A stretch of DNA of 38,300 nt, from the NCBI GenBank assembly GCA_003693705.1, contig RBZT01000613.1, positions 1 through 38,300 of the forward strand, read 5' to 3'. Position numbers and translations under genes: made by a program. The notes under the pieces are model-generated. The model did no database searches. It was not told the DNA's origin and was given only the letters and a program-made list of their open reading frames with translations. This document shows, one piece after another, positions 13,367 to 23,725 of the stretch. This DNA is from Polymyxa betae (lineage: Eukaryota; Endomyxa; Phytomyxea; Plasmodiophorida; Plasmodiophoridae). Positions within the stretch are counted from its first letter, which is position 1, and the number at the start of each line of letters is the position of its first letter.

Positions 13367-13744
13367 TCACTCTTCACTCGGAATAACCGACAGTGGCGCG
13401 TCCTCCACTGAACTCACTGAAGACTGCAAAGATGAGTCAGAGACATCTGATGACCAGATCGATTGTAAGCAGCCTCTATGAGACTGACAGAAGCAGAAGG
13501 CCGCCTGCTCTCATGAGCTCATTCATGTATTGCCATGGTCGCCATTGACATCAAATTGCTCAGTTTGTTGCTGTCGTAGCCAGCCATGACCTTCGACCCT
13601 CATGAGCGACCACGGGTCGTGGCATATCTTAGGTGCCCCGTCTGGATCGGGTCGGGCGCCCATCCCTAAGAGATGTTGCCAGTGGGAAGAATTATCTTCT
13701 AGAATCAAGATTTGAAAGGTTCTAGAATCGCGATCTCGACTCAT
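13367..13744 (-). CDS. Small unrecognised protein, 3' end uncertain
   Basis: ATG at 13744 opens MSRDRDSRTFQILILEDN followed by HWQHLLGMGARPDPDG and KICHDPWSLMRVE. A 76-base GT-AG intron after MRVE leads into a Ser/Cys-rich, acidic segment ending SVEDAPLSVIPSEE and a TGA at 13367-13369. After that TGA the same frame stays open for 36 codons (ending GLPDPNAFI near 13257), and another splice would enter a third reading, so the C-terminus is unsettled. I recognise no family. It diverges from the receptor gene at 14005 across 260 bases. Confidence 0.35.
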
Positions 13745-14004
13745 AATATCTATTGGTCAAACATCGTATCCCATTATCCCGGCCAGCACGCTCTCGCTCT
13801 CGACCTTGCGATTGGAGAGGACGGTTAACCGTTAGACTCGGGTTCGGTGTATACTATAATTGCCAAAGGCGAGTTTGAGGGCGTTTCTCTGCAATCCAAT
13901 AGCAGATTTCGCTAACCCTTAAGTTTTAGGGGTCCGTTGGCAGCTGGTCTATTGACGTTGCCGTCCTCGTTGTGCTTTGTTAATTCACGTCACAGAATCC
14001 AGTC
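13745..14004. promoter_or_regulatory. Probable bidirectional promoter
   Basis: 260 bases lie between the start codons of the minus-strand small gene (13744) and the plus-strand receptor gene (14005). No other coding signal is seen. It is called from its position only; no specific binding site is claimed. Confidence 0.35.
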
Positions 14005-16209
14005 ATGTTGACCGCAAATCCACTTAATTATTGGTTTTTCTTAACATGGAATGTGCTTGGTGGGCTCATCATTGTCATTGGCACATTGGCAATGGAGATC
14101 CGTCGAAATGTGCAGCCGGTGAAGGCACGTGATCGCGCTCTATCGCTGTTAACGAACATTGGGTTTGAAAATTTTCGACCTTTTCGTGGCAGTTCTAACT
14201 GTTACTGAACAGCTATTTGTCTGGAACCTTGTTGAGAACTGCCATCACATTTCGGCCAGATATACCTTGCCTTTATGATATTTGGCAGGCGCCGATTACA
14301 ATTGGATTTCTATCATCCATCTATCTACTTCGATCGTGGCGAATGTATTTCAAGTTCGAGCTTGCTGTAAGTATATCGCACTGTGCGATTCGTATGTTGT
14401 AACTTGCCTAATCATAGCACGAACGATCCCTTCTTCGTTCGATGGACACAAAAAAGCAGAACAGCGAGGAGAATGGCCATCGAAGAAGCGTTTCGATGAC
14501 AGCCTCGGTTGCCGTAGGCGCTAAATCTGGACAACGAGTCACATGGTGAGATTAAATATTCTGTTTTGTGTTTGATCAGCATTTGATGAAGAAAATAGGT
14601 TCTCGGATCATCGATATCTTCTATCAGATCAATTTACGATTGCATTCACGTCAATCAGTTGTCTAATCTTCTTCGTCCCCAACGTATTCGAATCGCTTAC
14701 AGGTAACACAAAATAATTTCTTTCAACATGCGATCTTAGTCGATCCCAGGTCCCTACTTTAGAATAGAGGCTGGAGATTCGGCGAATTGCAAGATCACCC
14801 CTTTCATGAGCTTTTGGCAAACAGGAATGGGTTTGGTTTATCTATTCGGTTTACTGGTTTTCGCTGTCAAATTGCGAAAGGCTTTCGACGGTAGAGATCG
14901 CTGGAGTTTTCTGGGTGTCAGTCTTATTGTTTTCGCTAGCTTTCGGTATTAAGCATGAGCTGAAAATGGTGTTCTGGTTGAACGTGTTATCCTGGACCAT
15001 TGTGACTGCACTCGCTGTATTTTCTTCCAATAAATTTAACGCCACTGTAAGGGTCGCATCTCTGTGAAATGGTTTCAAACTCAATCTAGATTTGGACAGG
15101 TTTTTAACATTCGAAAATTGGCCCCTTTGGTGTTCATGATGCTTCTGTTTATCCAGACCACTGTGATACCGGTCTACAAAACATTTGAGGAAAGTGGTCA
15201 AAACATTGTTGCCACAACAGGAGGAAATGCGAACGATATCAACACTCTCACTGGTAGCTCCACGTCTTTTGTCAAAGCTGAGTTTTAAGGGTTTTTAGGG
15301 CTTTTGAAGTCGCCTGAAGGATTTGCAGCTTTTCAACAATATCTGGTAAATTAATCGGCACCAGTAAATTCCCAGCTTAATTAACTTATGATCAGATTGG
15401 ATGTTTTTGTGTCGAATCTTGTTTGTTCTGGAAAGATATCGAAGAATACCGCGCCCAAGTACTCTCCTCACTACGCCATGCTTCACAGCAGAAATCCAAG
15501 GTAATCAAGTATACCGCTAAATCCGTAGACGAACTAATCATGACTATAGCACTTGAGTGATCTGGCGCTTCTACTAAACCGTGCGAGAGAAATTAATGTG
15601 GTTTACATCAAAGAAGAATCAAGATTACAAGTCAATATCAGCTCATCGCAGCGTCAGAGAGTGGAGAATGCGGTCAATAACCTGCTCGTTAAATATGAGC
15701 CCATATTACAGCAACAAGAAACAGCGGAATCAAGTCCAAACCCGAATGAAATTGCAATTCCTATTAGCGGCGCTGGCAGGACTTCGTTGATTGGGCTTCT
15801 AAGTCCCAACGGTCTTCGGAATTCTATCGACAGCGGTCAGCCGCCGGCCACACCTGACGATGAGACCACAATAGACGAACGCTCCAGACAATCAGGTCCT
15901 ATATACTCTCAATAGTTGTTTAAATTGCTCATGGTTTCCATGTTGTAGGTGCAGATGAGGCTGCAGTCAATCCAGAATTAAAAGAAAAGTTTAAAGACAT
16001 TCTGAATGTTTTCAATATCGCCCAGCTTGAAGTAATTGAGTTGATGCGGACAGATCCTTATCCTCGGTTTCGGGTGACTAAACAGTTCCAAGAGGTTGGT
16101 ATTATTTATTGCAATGCTAACGTATGCTTAATCTGTGAGATAGCTTGTTCAACAGTCGGAATTGAAGCAACACCGTTTAGATGCTCTACGTGATCTGAAC
16201 GTTATATAG
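14005..16209 (+). CDS. Seven-transmembrane receptor with C-terminal RGS domain
   Basis: Twelve exons: 14005-14162, 14213-14366, 14418-14545, 14599-14702, 14750-14890, 14940-15046, 15100-15253, 15299-15345, 15396-15500, 15550-15895, 15949-16094 and 16144-16209. They make 551 residues with every phase matching. The first 300 residues hold seven hydrophobic helices. The third to fourth region has FLSSIYLLRSWRMYFKF, and AFGIKHELK before helix six matches the motif of RGS-linked and fungal receptors. An RGS domain follows from about 315: GLLKSPEGFAAFQQYL, CLFWKDIEEYRAQV, and the final DPYPRFRVTKQFQEL. An insertion of about 80-90 residues separates its first and last helices. RGS domains speed GTP hydrolysis by G-alpha, so the protein should sense an external cue and damp or shape G-protein signalling at the plasma membrane. 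The ligand is unknown. Confidence 0.88.
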
Positions 16210-16235
16210 CGCGTATCGTCAAGCGCGTATCGTCT
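16208..16235. repeat. 14-base tandem repeat, two copies
   Basis: Units at 16208-16221 and 16222-16235 differ only in the last base. The repeat begins at the stop codon of the RGS receptor and lies in its 3' flank. Confidence 0.7.
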
Positions 16236-16463
16236 CTTAAGTATCGTGCTATAAAACCTTTATTATTGAATGGTTGTAATAATGCAAAGAGTGAATGAGT
16301 CGGTATTTGGTATTATTTGTTTTGAGTGAAGGACTGAACTCTGAAGGACGATGATATTAGGTACGGTAGTTTGATCTTTGGTTTGAGAGGGTTTTGACAT
16401 CCAGCCACTGTTGTGATCAAAACTGGTGGCTGTGTTCCCAGTAGTGGCTGATTGTGTCACGTC

Positions 16464-18200
16464 ATGGAGAAGCGATACAATATCATGGAGGTTCTCGGTG
16501 ATGGGACATTCGGTCAGGTCACACGAGCTATCAATAAGCACACGAGCGAAGTCGTTGCCATCAAACAGATGAAGCGCAAGTTCTATACATGGGATGAATG
16601 TCTCAAATTGAGAGAAGTATCTCCATCAGCTTAGCTCGGCGATCTCATTAAGCTCTATTCGCAGGTTCGATCATTGAAGAAGCTCTCACATCCGAATATC
16701 GTCAAACTCAAGGAAGTGATTCGTGAGAGCAACCAGCTCTTCTTCGTGTTCGAATATCTCGAACGTAATGTGTATCAGTTGATCAAAGATCGTGATGCCC
16801 GACTAGATGAGACCCGTATTCGATCTATCATCGGTCAATGCTTACAGGGCCTTGCCTATATGCATAAGAATGGATTCTTCCATCGTGATATCAAACCTGA
16901 GAATCTCATGGTCACCAACGATGTCGTCAAGCTGGCCGATTTCGGTCTGGCCCGGGAGATCCGATCACGCCCGCCCTTCACCGATTACGTCAGTACGCGA
17001 TGGTATCGGGCGCCCGAAGTCCTTCTGCGATCAACGTCATACAATGCGCCGATCGATCTGTGGGCGATCGGCGCCATCATGGCCGAGCTCTTCACCCTGC
17101 GTCCTCTGTTCCCGGGGACGTCCGAAGCCGATCAGCTCTACCGGATCTGTTCTGTGAAAGGAACGCCAACGGCCCTCGATTGGCCCGAGGGCATCGCCCT
17201 CGCCAACGCCATGCACTTCTCGTTCACGAATGTCGGAACGCCGCCGCCCCTGAAGACGTTGATTCCGCAGGCGAGCCCGGCCGCCATCCAGCTCATGTCC
17301 GCCCTGCTCCAGTACGATCCGGGCAAGAGGCCGACCGCCGCCGAAGCCCTGCAGCACGCCTTCTTCCAGGGCGCTCTGCCCGTCTACAAGACCGTACCAG
17401 CCCGGCACATCACCGATGAGAACAGCCGGCGATGGATGGCGGACAGCGCCGTCGTCGATCACGTGAACGCGACGCCGCCGGCCCCGTGCGGCGTCCATTT
17501 CGATCCGGACCCGACCCTGATCAGGACGCCGTCGATGGAGGCGACCCCGGACGCCGATCATGGCAAAGGGCGGCGCCTGAGCGATCCGGCGACGTCGCGG
17601 CGCAGCAGCTCCGAGTCCGGCATGATTCCGTTGACGAGACGCTCGAGCCTGGATGCGGCAGCGCGCGAGCCGGTTCGTCGCGATCTGGATCCGGGCGGGT
17701 CGTCGTCACGCCGCTCGAGCCTGAGCGAGTTCACGGGCGCAGCTGCCAGGAGAAGCGGCGGCAGCGATGCGAACAGCCGCCGGAGCAGTGTCGGGAGCAA
17801 CGAATCGCTCGCGTTCGACACGCCCTTCTTCCCGGTCCGAAAGAATTCCGGCTCCGGACGCGCCATGCTCAACGCCCGCAATCTGCCCATCTCCAGGACG
17901 ACGGCGGCCGTCATGAAACCGTCGCCGATCGTGGCGACGACGGCGCGCAACGACAACGCCAACGTGACGATGGCGGCGCCGATCGAGAGGCGGCCGATCG
18001 GCCGACCCGTCCCGATGCAGTTCGAGTATTCGTCGTACTGTCAAGATCCGGAATCGGCCCTGAATCTGTTCAATGATCCGAGGAGGACGGCCCTGGATCT
18101 GGAGCTGGCGCCCCGGTCGGTGACATCGTTGGAAAGGGTGGCGCCCATCGCTGGACGACGTGCTAAATACGGCACCACGACCGGTCGGCATCGGTTCTGA
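16464..18200 (+). CDS. MAK: RCK-family (MAK/ICK/MOK) ciliary protein kinase
   Basis: Two exons, 16464-16616 and 16665-18200, encode 562 residues. The kinase domain fills about 1-290: glycine loop GDGTFGQV (12-19), [15 protein letters not shown] with the catalytic Lys, HRDIKPEN (catalytic Asp 126), DFG Asp at 143, and an activation loop TDY at 157-159 followed by [14 protein letters not shown]. The TDY and the flanking KFYTWDEC and LREVRSLKKL are hallmarks of MAK/ICK, which phosphorylate kinesin-2 and limit cilium length and intraflagellar transport turnaround; Ime2 is the meiotic relative in non-ciliated fungi. The tail (300-562) is disordered, Ser/Arg-rich and carries several RRxS motifs. 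The 3' half is clearly more GC-rich than its neighbours (41 of 60 bases in 17581-17640). The TTG-initiated extension at 16452 is not used because ATG 16464 matches the family start. Confidence 0.93.
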
Positions 18201-18422
18201 ACATATTTAGTTTATAATGTTATCTATGGAGATCATTCCCCCTTGTAGACGTGTTTGCCATATACGTACAAAACATCGTTGTTTGGTTTCAGGGCGTTGG
18301 GGCGAGCATTGCTAGATCTTGGTCCAAATTCCGCCTATTGGGCTGAGTTGTCTGCTGAATGGAATCAATTGATATCCTGTATTTAGTAGATAAGTTATTA
18401 GAAACAATGCTTCTGAGCTGCA

Positions 18423-19010
18423 CTATTGAAGATTGTTTTGGTATTTGTTTCCTGCATATCGTCGGCCGTCCCTGCTGCACTGGATGAGACTCGTAATCGC
18501 AATGCTTAGCAAGATAGTTGCCGAGAATATCGCCCAGGTCAATAATAGAATGCAAGTCGGAAGTGCAATAATGCACATCTTTGGTGACCATTGGAAATCC
18601 GATCGTTCTGATGGCGGTGGCTCCAGACGTCTGCAACTTCGTCATCGTGCCTTTCTGTGAAACTTGGTATTTGAGGGATTTTCACGACGACTTGACTTGG
18701 AACATCTAGAAACAGCTTTCACCCCATACAGCAATTTCAGCTGATTGTAAGTCTGGTACCGTTTCTTGTCTATTAGCGAATCTCATCACAAGTATTTTTT
18801 CCTAAACGGTTTGGAAGTCACTCTTTTACCGTCCATATTGACCGATCTGTATTGAATATTTAGTCGTACCTTGGCTAGCTCTTCAAACTAAAAACATTTC
18901 GCTGGATCTATTGTGAATGAAGGCTGTTTGAAAGTGCAGCTCTTCTAGATGCAATGCTTGCAGGTTGCAGTTATTACAATCAAAAATCCTCAAAGTGGAT
19001 TGTACGCTTG
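18423..19010 (-). CDS. Possible single-pass membrane protein, exons unresolved
   Basis: The clearest part is the last exon: from about 18578 down to a TAG at 18423-18425 the minus strand reads MCIIALPTCILLLTWAIFSA, a strong membrane helix, followed by a basic cytosolic tail (CSRDGRRYAGNKYQNN). Further upstream, open segments with protein-like composition (around 18780-18880 with FEELAKVRLNIQYRSV, and 18890-19010 with RIFDCNNCNLQALHLEELHF) lie in different frames separated by plausible splice sites. I could not find one set of introns that joins them all, so the N-terminus and total length are unknown. It is convergent with the kinase gene. No family is recognised. Confidence 0.35.
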
Positions 19011-19325
19011 CTGTGTTTCCCTTTGCAGCACCCAACTTTGATTTAAAAACCCTTCATGAATTACCAACTACTTTATGTATGATGACTTGCAACAAATAAT
19101 GTAACTTCTGATTCTAAACCGATCAATCTCTATGAAATCTCGCGGTAGCGATCGCTCTGCGACACCATGAATTATAAAACAAGATTAGACGTTTGTGCCT
19201 AGGGCGAAACAGTCCCGTTGTCAGTTTTTTAACCTTTTATGACGAGAGTTGTCGTTCTTAAATTATCATACCTCGTCAGTTTTATAAGTAGTAAATAGTC
19301 AAATGCGGAATTCTTTGATTTACTC
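19011..19325. other. Intergenic, AT-rich, nothing recognised
   Basis: The stretch lies between the 3' end of the acyl-CoA dehydrogenase and the unresolved minus-strand gene. No open frame or RNA gene is supported. It probably holds the promoter of the latter. Confidence 0.3.
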
Positions 19326-21014
19326 TTATTGTACGACGTTCCTGGAAATGATTAGTCGCATGACCTCATTTGTGCCTTCAAGAATCCGATGCCTGTCGTT
19401 ACTGTCAGTTTCAGCAAATTCAACAAATGAAATCTTACACTCGAGAGTCACGTAGAAGCTTCTCGATTGGGTAATCTTTCAGATACCCATACCCTCCATG
19501 CAATTGTAGGCACTCATCGATAATGTCATAACACGAGTCAGTGGCAAATTTTTTCGCCATGGCACAATACATTGATTTCTGAGCTACATTGTTATCGATG
19601 CTTTCTGCTGCATTTCGGACAAGCAACCGCGAAGCATGTAAGTTTGTCACCATATCAGCAAGCTATAACAGTAAACACATCGTAATGGCTTCATACACTA
19701 GATTATACCTTGAACTGTACACTCTGAAATGAGGACAGCGGTTTCCCGAATTGCTCTCTAATCTTGACATAATCAATCGAGTGTTGTAACGCTGTTTGGG
19801 CTGCCCCGAGTGAACAAGAAGCTGTGAACAACAATATCAGAACGAGCGTTCGACAGGTGAGCAGCGCGAGACCAATATTGATTCTGCCTCCGTCCAACGC
19901 CTGCATTGCCATTGAGAACCCTTTTCCTTCTTCTCCGATGAGGTTGCTTTTGGGAATGCGAGCGTTCTCTAAAATAACTGCTGACGTAGGCTGACAGTTC
20001 CATCCAAGCTGCACGACAATGGATACACGAACTTTCCCATCTGCCACAAAGTATCACCTTCTTCTCCTGAGCCCCGAAACTGACTCCAGGGGCGTCTTTG
20101 GGAACCAAGAAACAGGATATCTTCCCAGATTCTTTTCTAAATTGATGTTTAGTGTTTGAATGTTCACAATTTTTGTTAGTTCGCACCTTGCCATAACAAG
20201 GTAATAATCGCTGGTGCCCCCTCCACTAATGAATGCCTAATATGCTATGTCAGCTCTCAACATATCGATACAGCAGTTCTCCTACTTTGGATCCGTTCAG
20301 AACATATTCGCCATTCTCGAGTTTTGCAGAAGTTGTGAGCGATCCCGCGTCAGAACTATTTTGAAAAATATGAAAACTATCAAACGCGATCGATGAGACA
20401 TTACCCTGCTCCAGGCTCTGTTAAGCAGTAGGAAATCAGTTTCTCCATCGAGCACAAAGAGGGCAGTAATTGATGGTGCTCATCGTTCCCGAACTGCCGG
20501 AAATTATTGTCGATAATTACAATGTATATAAACACATTTACTGTGTCAATCATCCAGCAGCACATATTATGGATCGTAAGATAAGCTGCCGTCGCAGGGC
20601 AACCGGTCGCCAAAGCCTCAAAGATAACTGAGGCATCCTTCCTAGTCAGACCGCTACCGCCAACTTCAGGATCAATATAAATTCCTGACCCCAAGATGAG
20701 ACAATTGTCCCAAAATGAAAAAAAAATGTGGCTTTACCCCCGAATCCCAGCTCGGCACATTTTCGCAGCGTTTCGATGGGGAATATCTTCTTCTCATCCC
20801 ATTCCGCAGCGAATGGTGCAATCTCTTTGCTGGAGAACGACAATGCAATGTTCTGATACTCGATCTGCTCGTCAGTCAGACCGGCCGTCACTACGAAAAC
20901 GATCGGATCCCAATGCCAAGCTCCAGCATTCTCTTAACTATTCAGAGCGGTCGACATAGATCGTCGCAAGGCGGGCGCCGCTCTGACGGTCAGACGCGAG
21001 ACCAGCTTGTTCAT
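19326..21014 (-). CDS. ACAD8: Isobutyryl-CoA dehydrogenase type acyl-CoA dehydrogenase, mitochondrial
   Basis: Eleven exons: 21014-20939, 20890-20738, 20684-20542, 20493-20405, 20355-20286, 20236-20187, 20136-20058, 20008-19873, 19821-19709, 19662-19439 and 19392-19326, giving 399 residues (human ACAD8 has about 415). The first exon encodes a mitochondrial presequence rich in Arg, Ser and Ala ([19 protein letters not shown]). The FAD-enzyme fold follows in order: an N-terminal helical domain starting [12 protein letters not shown], the [10 protein letters not shown] flavin/substrate motif, the beta domain ([15 protein letters not shown]), [42 protein letters not shown] and the terminal [17 protein letters not shown], whose Glu is the usual catalytic base position. 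The enzyme oxidises isobutyryl-CoA to methacrylyl-CoA in valine breakdown and passes electrons to ETF. The exact substrate within the ACAD family is inferred from similarity to ACAD8. Confidence 0.9.
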
Positions 21015-21407
21015 ATTGACGGAGACCACCCGATAGGTATAATGGAAGCAATGACGCCCGATTAGTAAGGGGCGCCGCCTTACTTAACGTAACAGCGCAT
21101 CCTCTCATCTTACAGAACACTCGGTCATCATCACTGACAGACGACTGGAAACGAGTGTCGACATGGCGACACTGAGAAGCCGCACAGCTGTGCGTTTCGA
21201 AAGAGGCAACTGGGAATGGCCCCACGAACCAGTCAGAAAGCAAACTACGATCGCTGTAGAAACTATCGAGTCCCACAGCCACGATGGAAACGAATTGAGA
21301 CTGTGTTATGTTACATGATAAAGGAGGAGACCAGTGGAACAGATAGCTAACCGTGTAGCAGTGCTGTTGGGCTCATGGGGTGAGCTAGGTGGATGGGATA
21401 GATGGTC
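21015..21407. other. Intergenic, likely promoter of the acyl-CoA dehydrogenase
   Basis: No supported gene. Open frames here lack start context and family features. The region separates two minus-strand genes, SLX9 downstream and the dehydrogenase start at 21014. Confidence 0.35.
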
Positions 21408-21868
21408 TCACTTGCCCTCATTCTGTATTTGGCTCGTTAATAGACCTCGAATAGCTTCTAATGGATTCTGTTTGAACTGTGGATGGGCCAGGACCTGCTT
21501 CAGCCGAGCCGATTCGTTGTCGACCAGCTTCTTCCTGATCGTCGAATGCACGCCTTTCTTCCCTAGACGAAGACCGAACAGCCTGGGCGCAGACGGTTTC
21601 GACTCGTCTTTGACCTCCCCTAGGGAATGGACGAGTCCGGAAAGTGCCAATGACTTCATTTTTGGAGCATTACTAGTCTTAAGCTCTGCAAACAAGTAAA
21701 CACCGGGCCCAAAACAAAGTGAAAGCAGCACAAACTCTCAATCAACTGTTTTCGTTTCGAGAATTTTTCTGTCCTTTTAGAAGCACGCTTGGACAGCTTC
21801 TTTGGAGCATCAGTTTCCGAAGCCGTTTTCGAAGAAGGCTTTTTCTGCTTAGCCTTGAACTTCGCCAT
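21408..21868 (-). CDS. SLX9: SLX9/FAM207A-like ribosome biogenesis factor
   Basis: Two exons, 21868-21736 and 21685-21408, joined by a 50-base intron, give a 136-residue very basic protein. The Lys/Ser-rich start (MAKFKAKQKKPSSKTA, then KKLSKRASKRTEKFSKRKQL) is followed by SLALSGLVHSLGEVK and, after a basic segment, KLVDNESARLKQVLAHPQFK and NPLEAIRGLL. The C-terminal L..VL..P.F..NPL.AI pattern is diagnostic of Slx9, a nucleolar 40S pre-ribosome factor that also binds G-quadruplexes in yeast. Length fits the family. It diverges from the CFAP73 gene across 287 bases that contain a tandem duplication. Confidence 0.8.
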
Positions 21869-21885
21869 GATTCAAATTTAAATGA

Positions 21886-22049
21886 TGGAATCTTCGAAAG
21901 TCCGAAAGATAGAGAGACCCTAAAAAATCTCCATCAAATTGCAAATATTTTTGAAAAAAGCGTTATGTGGAATCTTCGAAAGTCCGAAAGATAGAGAGAC
22001 CCTAAAAAATCTCCATCAAATTGCAAATATTTTTGAAAAAAGCGTTATG
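21886..22049. repeat. Perfect 82-base tandem duplication
   Basis: Units 21886-21967 and 21968-22049 are identical over all 82 bases. They fill more than half of the 287-base gap between the SLX9 start codon (21868, minus) and the CFAP73 start codon (22156, plus), so any promoter element inside is present twice. Each unit contains a short internal echo (cgaaagtccgaaag) and an A/T-rich end. Perfect identity means a recent event or an assembly artefact. Confidence 0.95.
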
Positions 22050-22155
22050 TTGAAGATTATTGAAAACAGGCGTGTGCAACAACCCTGATCGATCTGTGTA
22101 CGTTGCCATCGAAAAATTGAGTTACATTTCAACTATTGACATTAGTTTGCATACA

Positions 22156-23439
22156 ATGCAACATCAACCTGAGCTCAACAATATTCCAGCGCAGCTGACG
22201 ATCGATCATGTCTCGTCAGCAACGCTGTTCCTTGAGAAGCAGCGGCAAATGCAGGAGGTGCAAATGGCGCTCGATGCACAGAAGGATGAATACGCCAGGA
22301 AGGTCCCTAACTCGATTGCATCGTCGAATCGTGATTAAGTAGTTAGAGGACAGGCTGAAGCGTTTAAAAGAAGAGAAGACGTCTTGAGGAAAAAGGATTT
22401 AGAGCTGCAGGAGTCTCTGGTCCAATTTAACAAGTTTTTGAAAGTAAGTGTATGCAGTCGTTTTGTTGGCTAGCTCAATGATTCGTGGCCAGGACAAATT
22501 CGATAAGCGGATTAAGTACGATCGCATGGCACAAGAAGAGAAGAAACAAAGACAGCTGAAAGAAAAGGAAATCCGTCTGAGGCAGAATCAGTTGAAATCG
22601 CTTCAATCTCAATGTCGGCATCTAAAAAAACAAGTGATATGTCTGATTGTATTGAAACTCATTTTGATCCTGGTTAGGTCAGACAATTCGAACAATATCA
22701 GACATTCCTGGCCAAGGTGCATCCATTTATCTTACAGAGATCCCAATCTAAATAGTTACAGGTTCAAGATGAGAATATCAGCGAATGGCCAGAATTGGAG
22801 TCGATTCTAAGCAGATTCCAGGCCTTAGAAATGGCATACAAGGGTGACCATAACGCAAAAGTATTGTTACAGACCTAGCAGCTGAACGTATCTGCAGACT
22901 TGCTTGAAAGACAAAATACGATGATCTCAAAATCTGAAACGTTAAGGAACGAATTCGCGTCGTACAGTAAAGCGCAAATTACTGCAAATCTCAACCTGAA
23001 CAACCGAATCGCACAACTGCAATCTGAACTTGAACGGTGGAACCCCATAATTTATCCAGTTGCTATAAAACCTAAAGGTTATGCAGAGCTGAGTCTAATA
23101 CCGCACAAAAGGAGAGCGAGGAGGATCGCCGGCGCAGACAGAAAACAGAACGATCGCGAGAATTGAGTGTAATCGTTATGGTTGTTAACAATCTTTATCA
23201 GGTAATTTAGCTAATCCATATATTCGCATGCTCATAGCGTTTGCTAGAGATGCACAAGACAAAGCTCGGTACTGATCCATTCCGAGCAATTGAAGCAGTA
23301 TCTGGCAACTAGAGAACCGAACGCTGGTCAAGCCATTCATGCAGACGACGAGCACGAGAACGTGGTCAATTCTCCCATGCAATGCGTTGATACTATCAAG
23401 GTAATAGTAGCGAACAGTGATGTAGATGGGAAAGATTGA
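22156..23439 (+). CDS. CFAP73: CFAP73/CCDC42 axonemal coiled-coil protein
   Basis: Eight exons: 22156-22302, 22354-22443, 22493-22633, 22678-22716, 22762-22843, 22898-23036, 23087-23201 and 23248-23439, giving 314 residues, essentially the length of human CCDC42 (316). It is coiled coil throughout. Family features in order: ATLFLEKQRQMQEVQMALDA near the start, FKRREDVLRKKDLELQESL with VQFNKFLK, KRIKYDRMAQEEKKQRQLKE, RFQALEMAYKDLLERQ, NNRIAQLQSELERA and VIVMVVNNLYQ. The spacing between the ALEMAYKDL block and the NNRIAQLQ block equals that of the human protein as I recall it, which selected the 54-base intron before 22898 over shorter alternatives. In Chlamydomonas the orthologue MIA2/FAP73 with MIA1/FAP100 links to the I1 inner dynein arm. 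In CCDC42 the same fold serves sperm flagellum assembly. Confidence 0.88.
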
Positions 23440-23725
23440 ATGTGATCCCGAAGCTAATGCTGGATGTGGTTGGGAATTATGTCATCGATTATCTGGCAAT
23501 CGTCGACGAAGCTGGCAACAATGGGAAAATCCAACATCGTGGCAGTGTTCGTGCCGGGTTGACATCAGATAGATGATAAACAAAATTCAATTAGGAACAA
23601 AAAATGAAACTTTTCTGTGAAATTATAGTGATTATATTGTTTCCGCGCTAATACCGGAGCTCACTCGGAGTGCGTCACGGGGTTTTCCTGTTTTCTCGAG
23701 CCAGTACTACTCTCTGGTCGTTGCC

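Noticed and set aside
17037-18191. Long minus-strand and alternative plus-strand open frames over the kinase
   Set aside because: They arise from the high GC content of the kinase tail, are low-complexity Arg/Gly/Pro, and lie opposite a clear kinase gene.
20938-21282. 114-residue minus-strand open frame upstream of the dehydrogenase
   Set aside because: It overlaps the presequence exon in a different frame and shows no family features.
22102-22107. GTTGCC as an RFX X-box half-site upstream of CFAP73
   Set aside because: No matching inverted half-site follows at the right distance, and single hexamers are common.
22861-22881. A 21-base intron in CFAP73
   Set aside because: It first seemed needed to keep frame, but a 54-base intron (22844-22897) restores the family spacing exactly and is far more likely.
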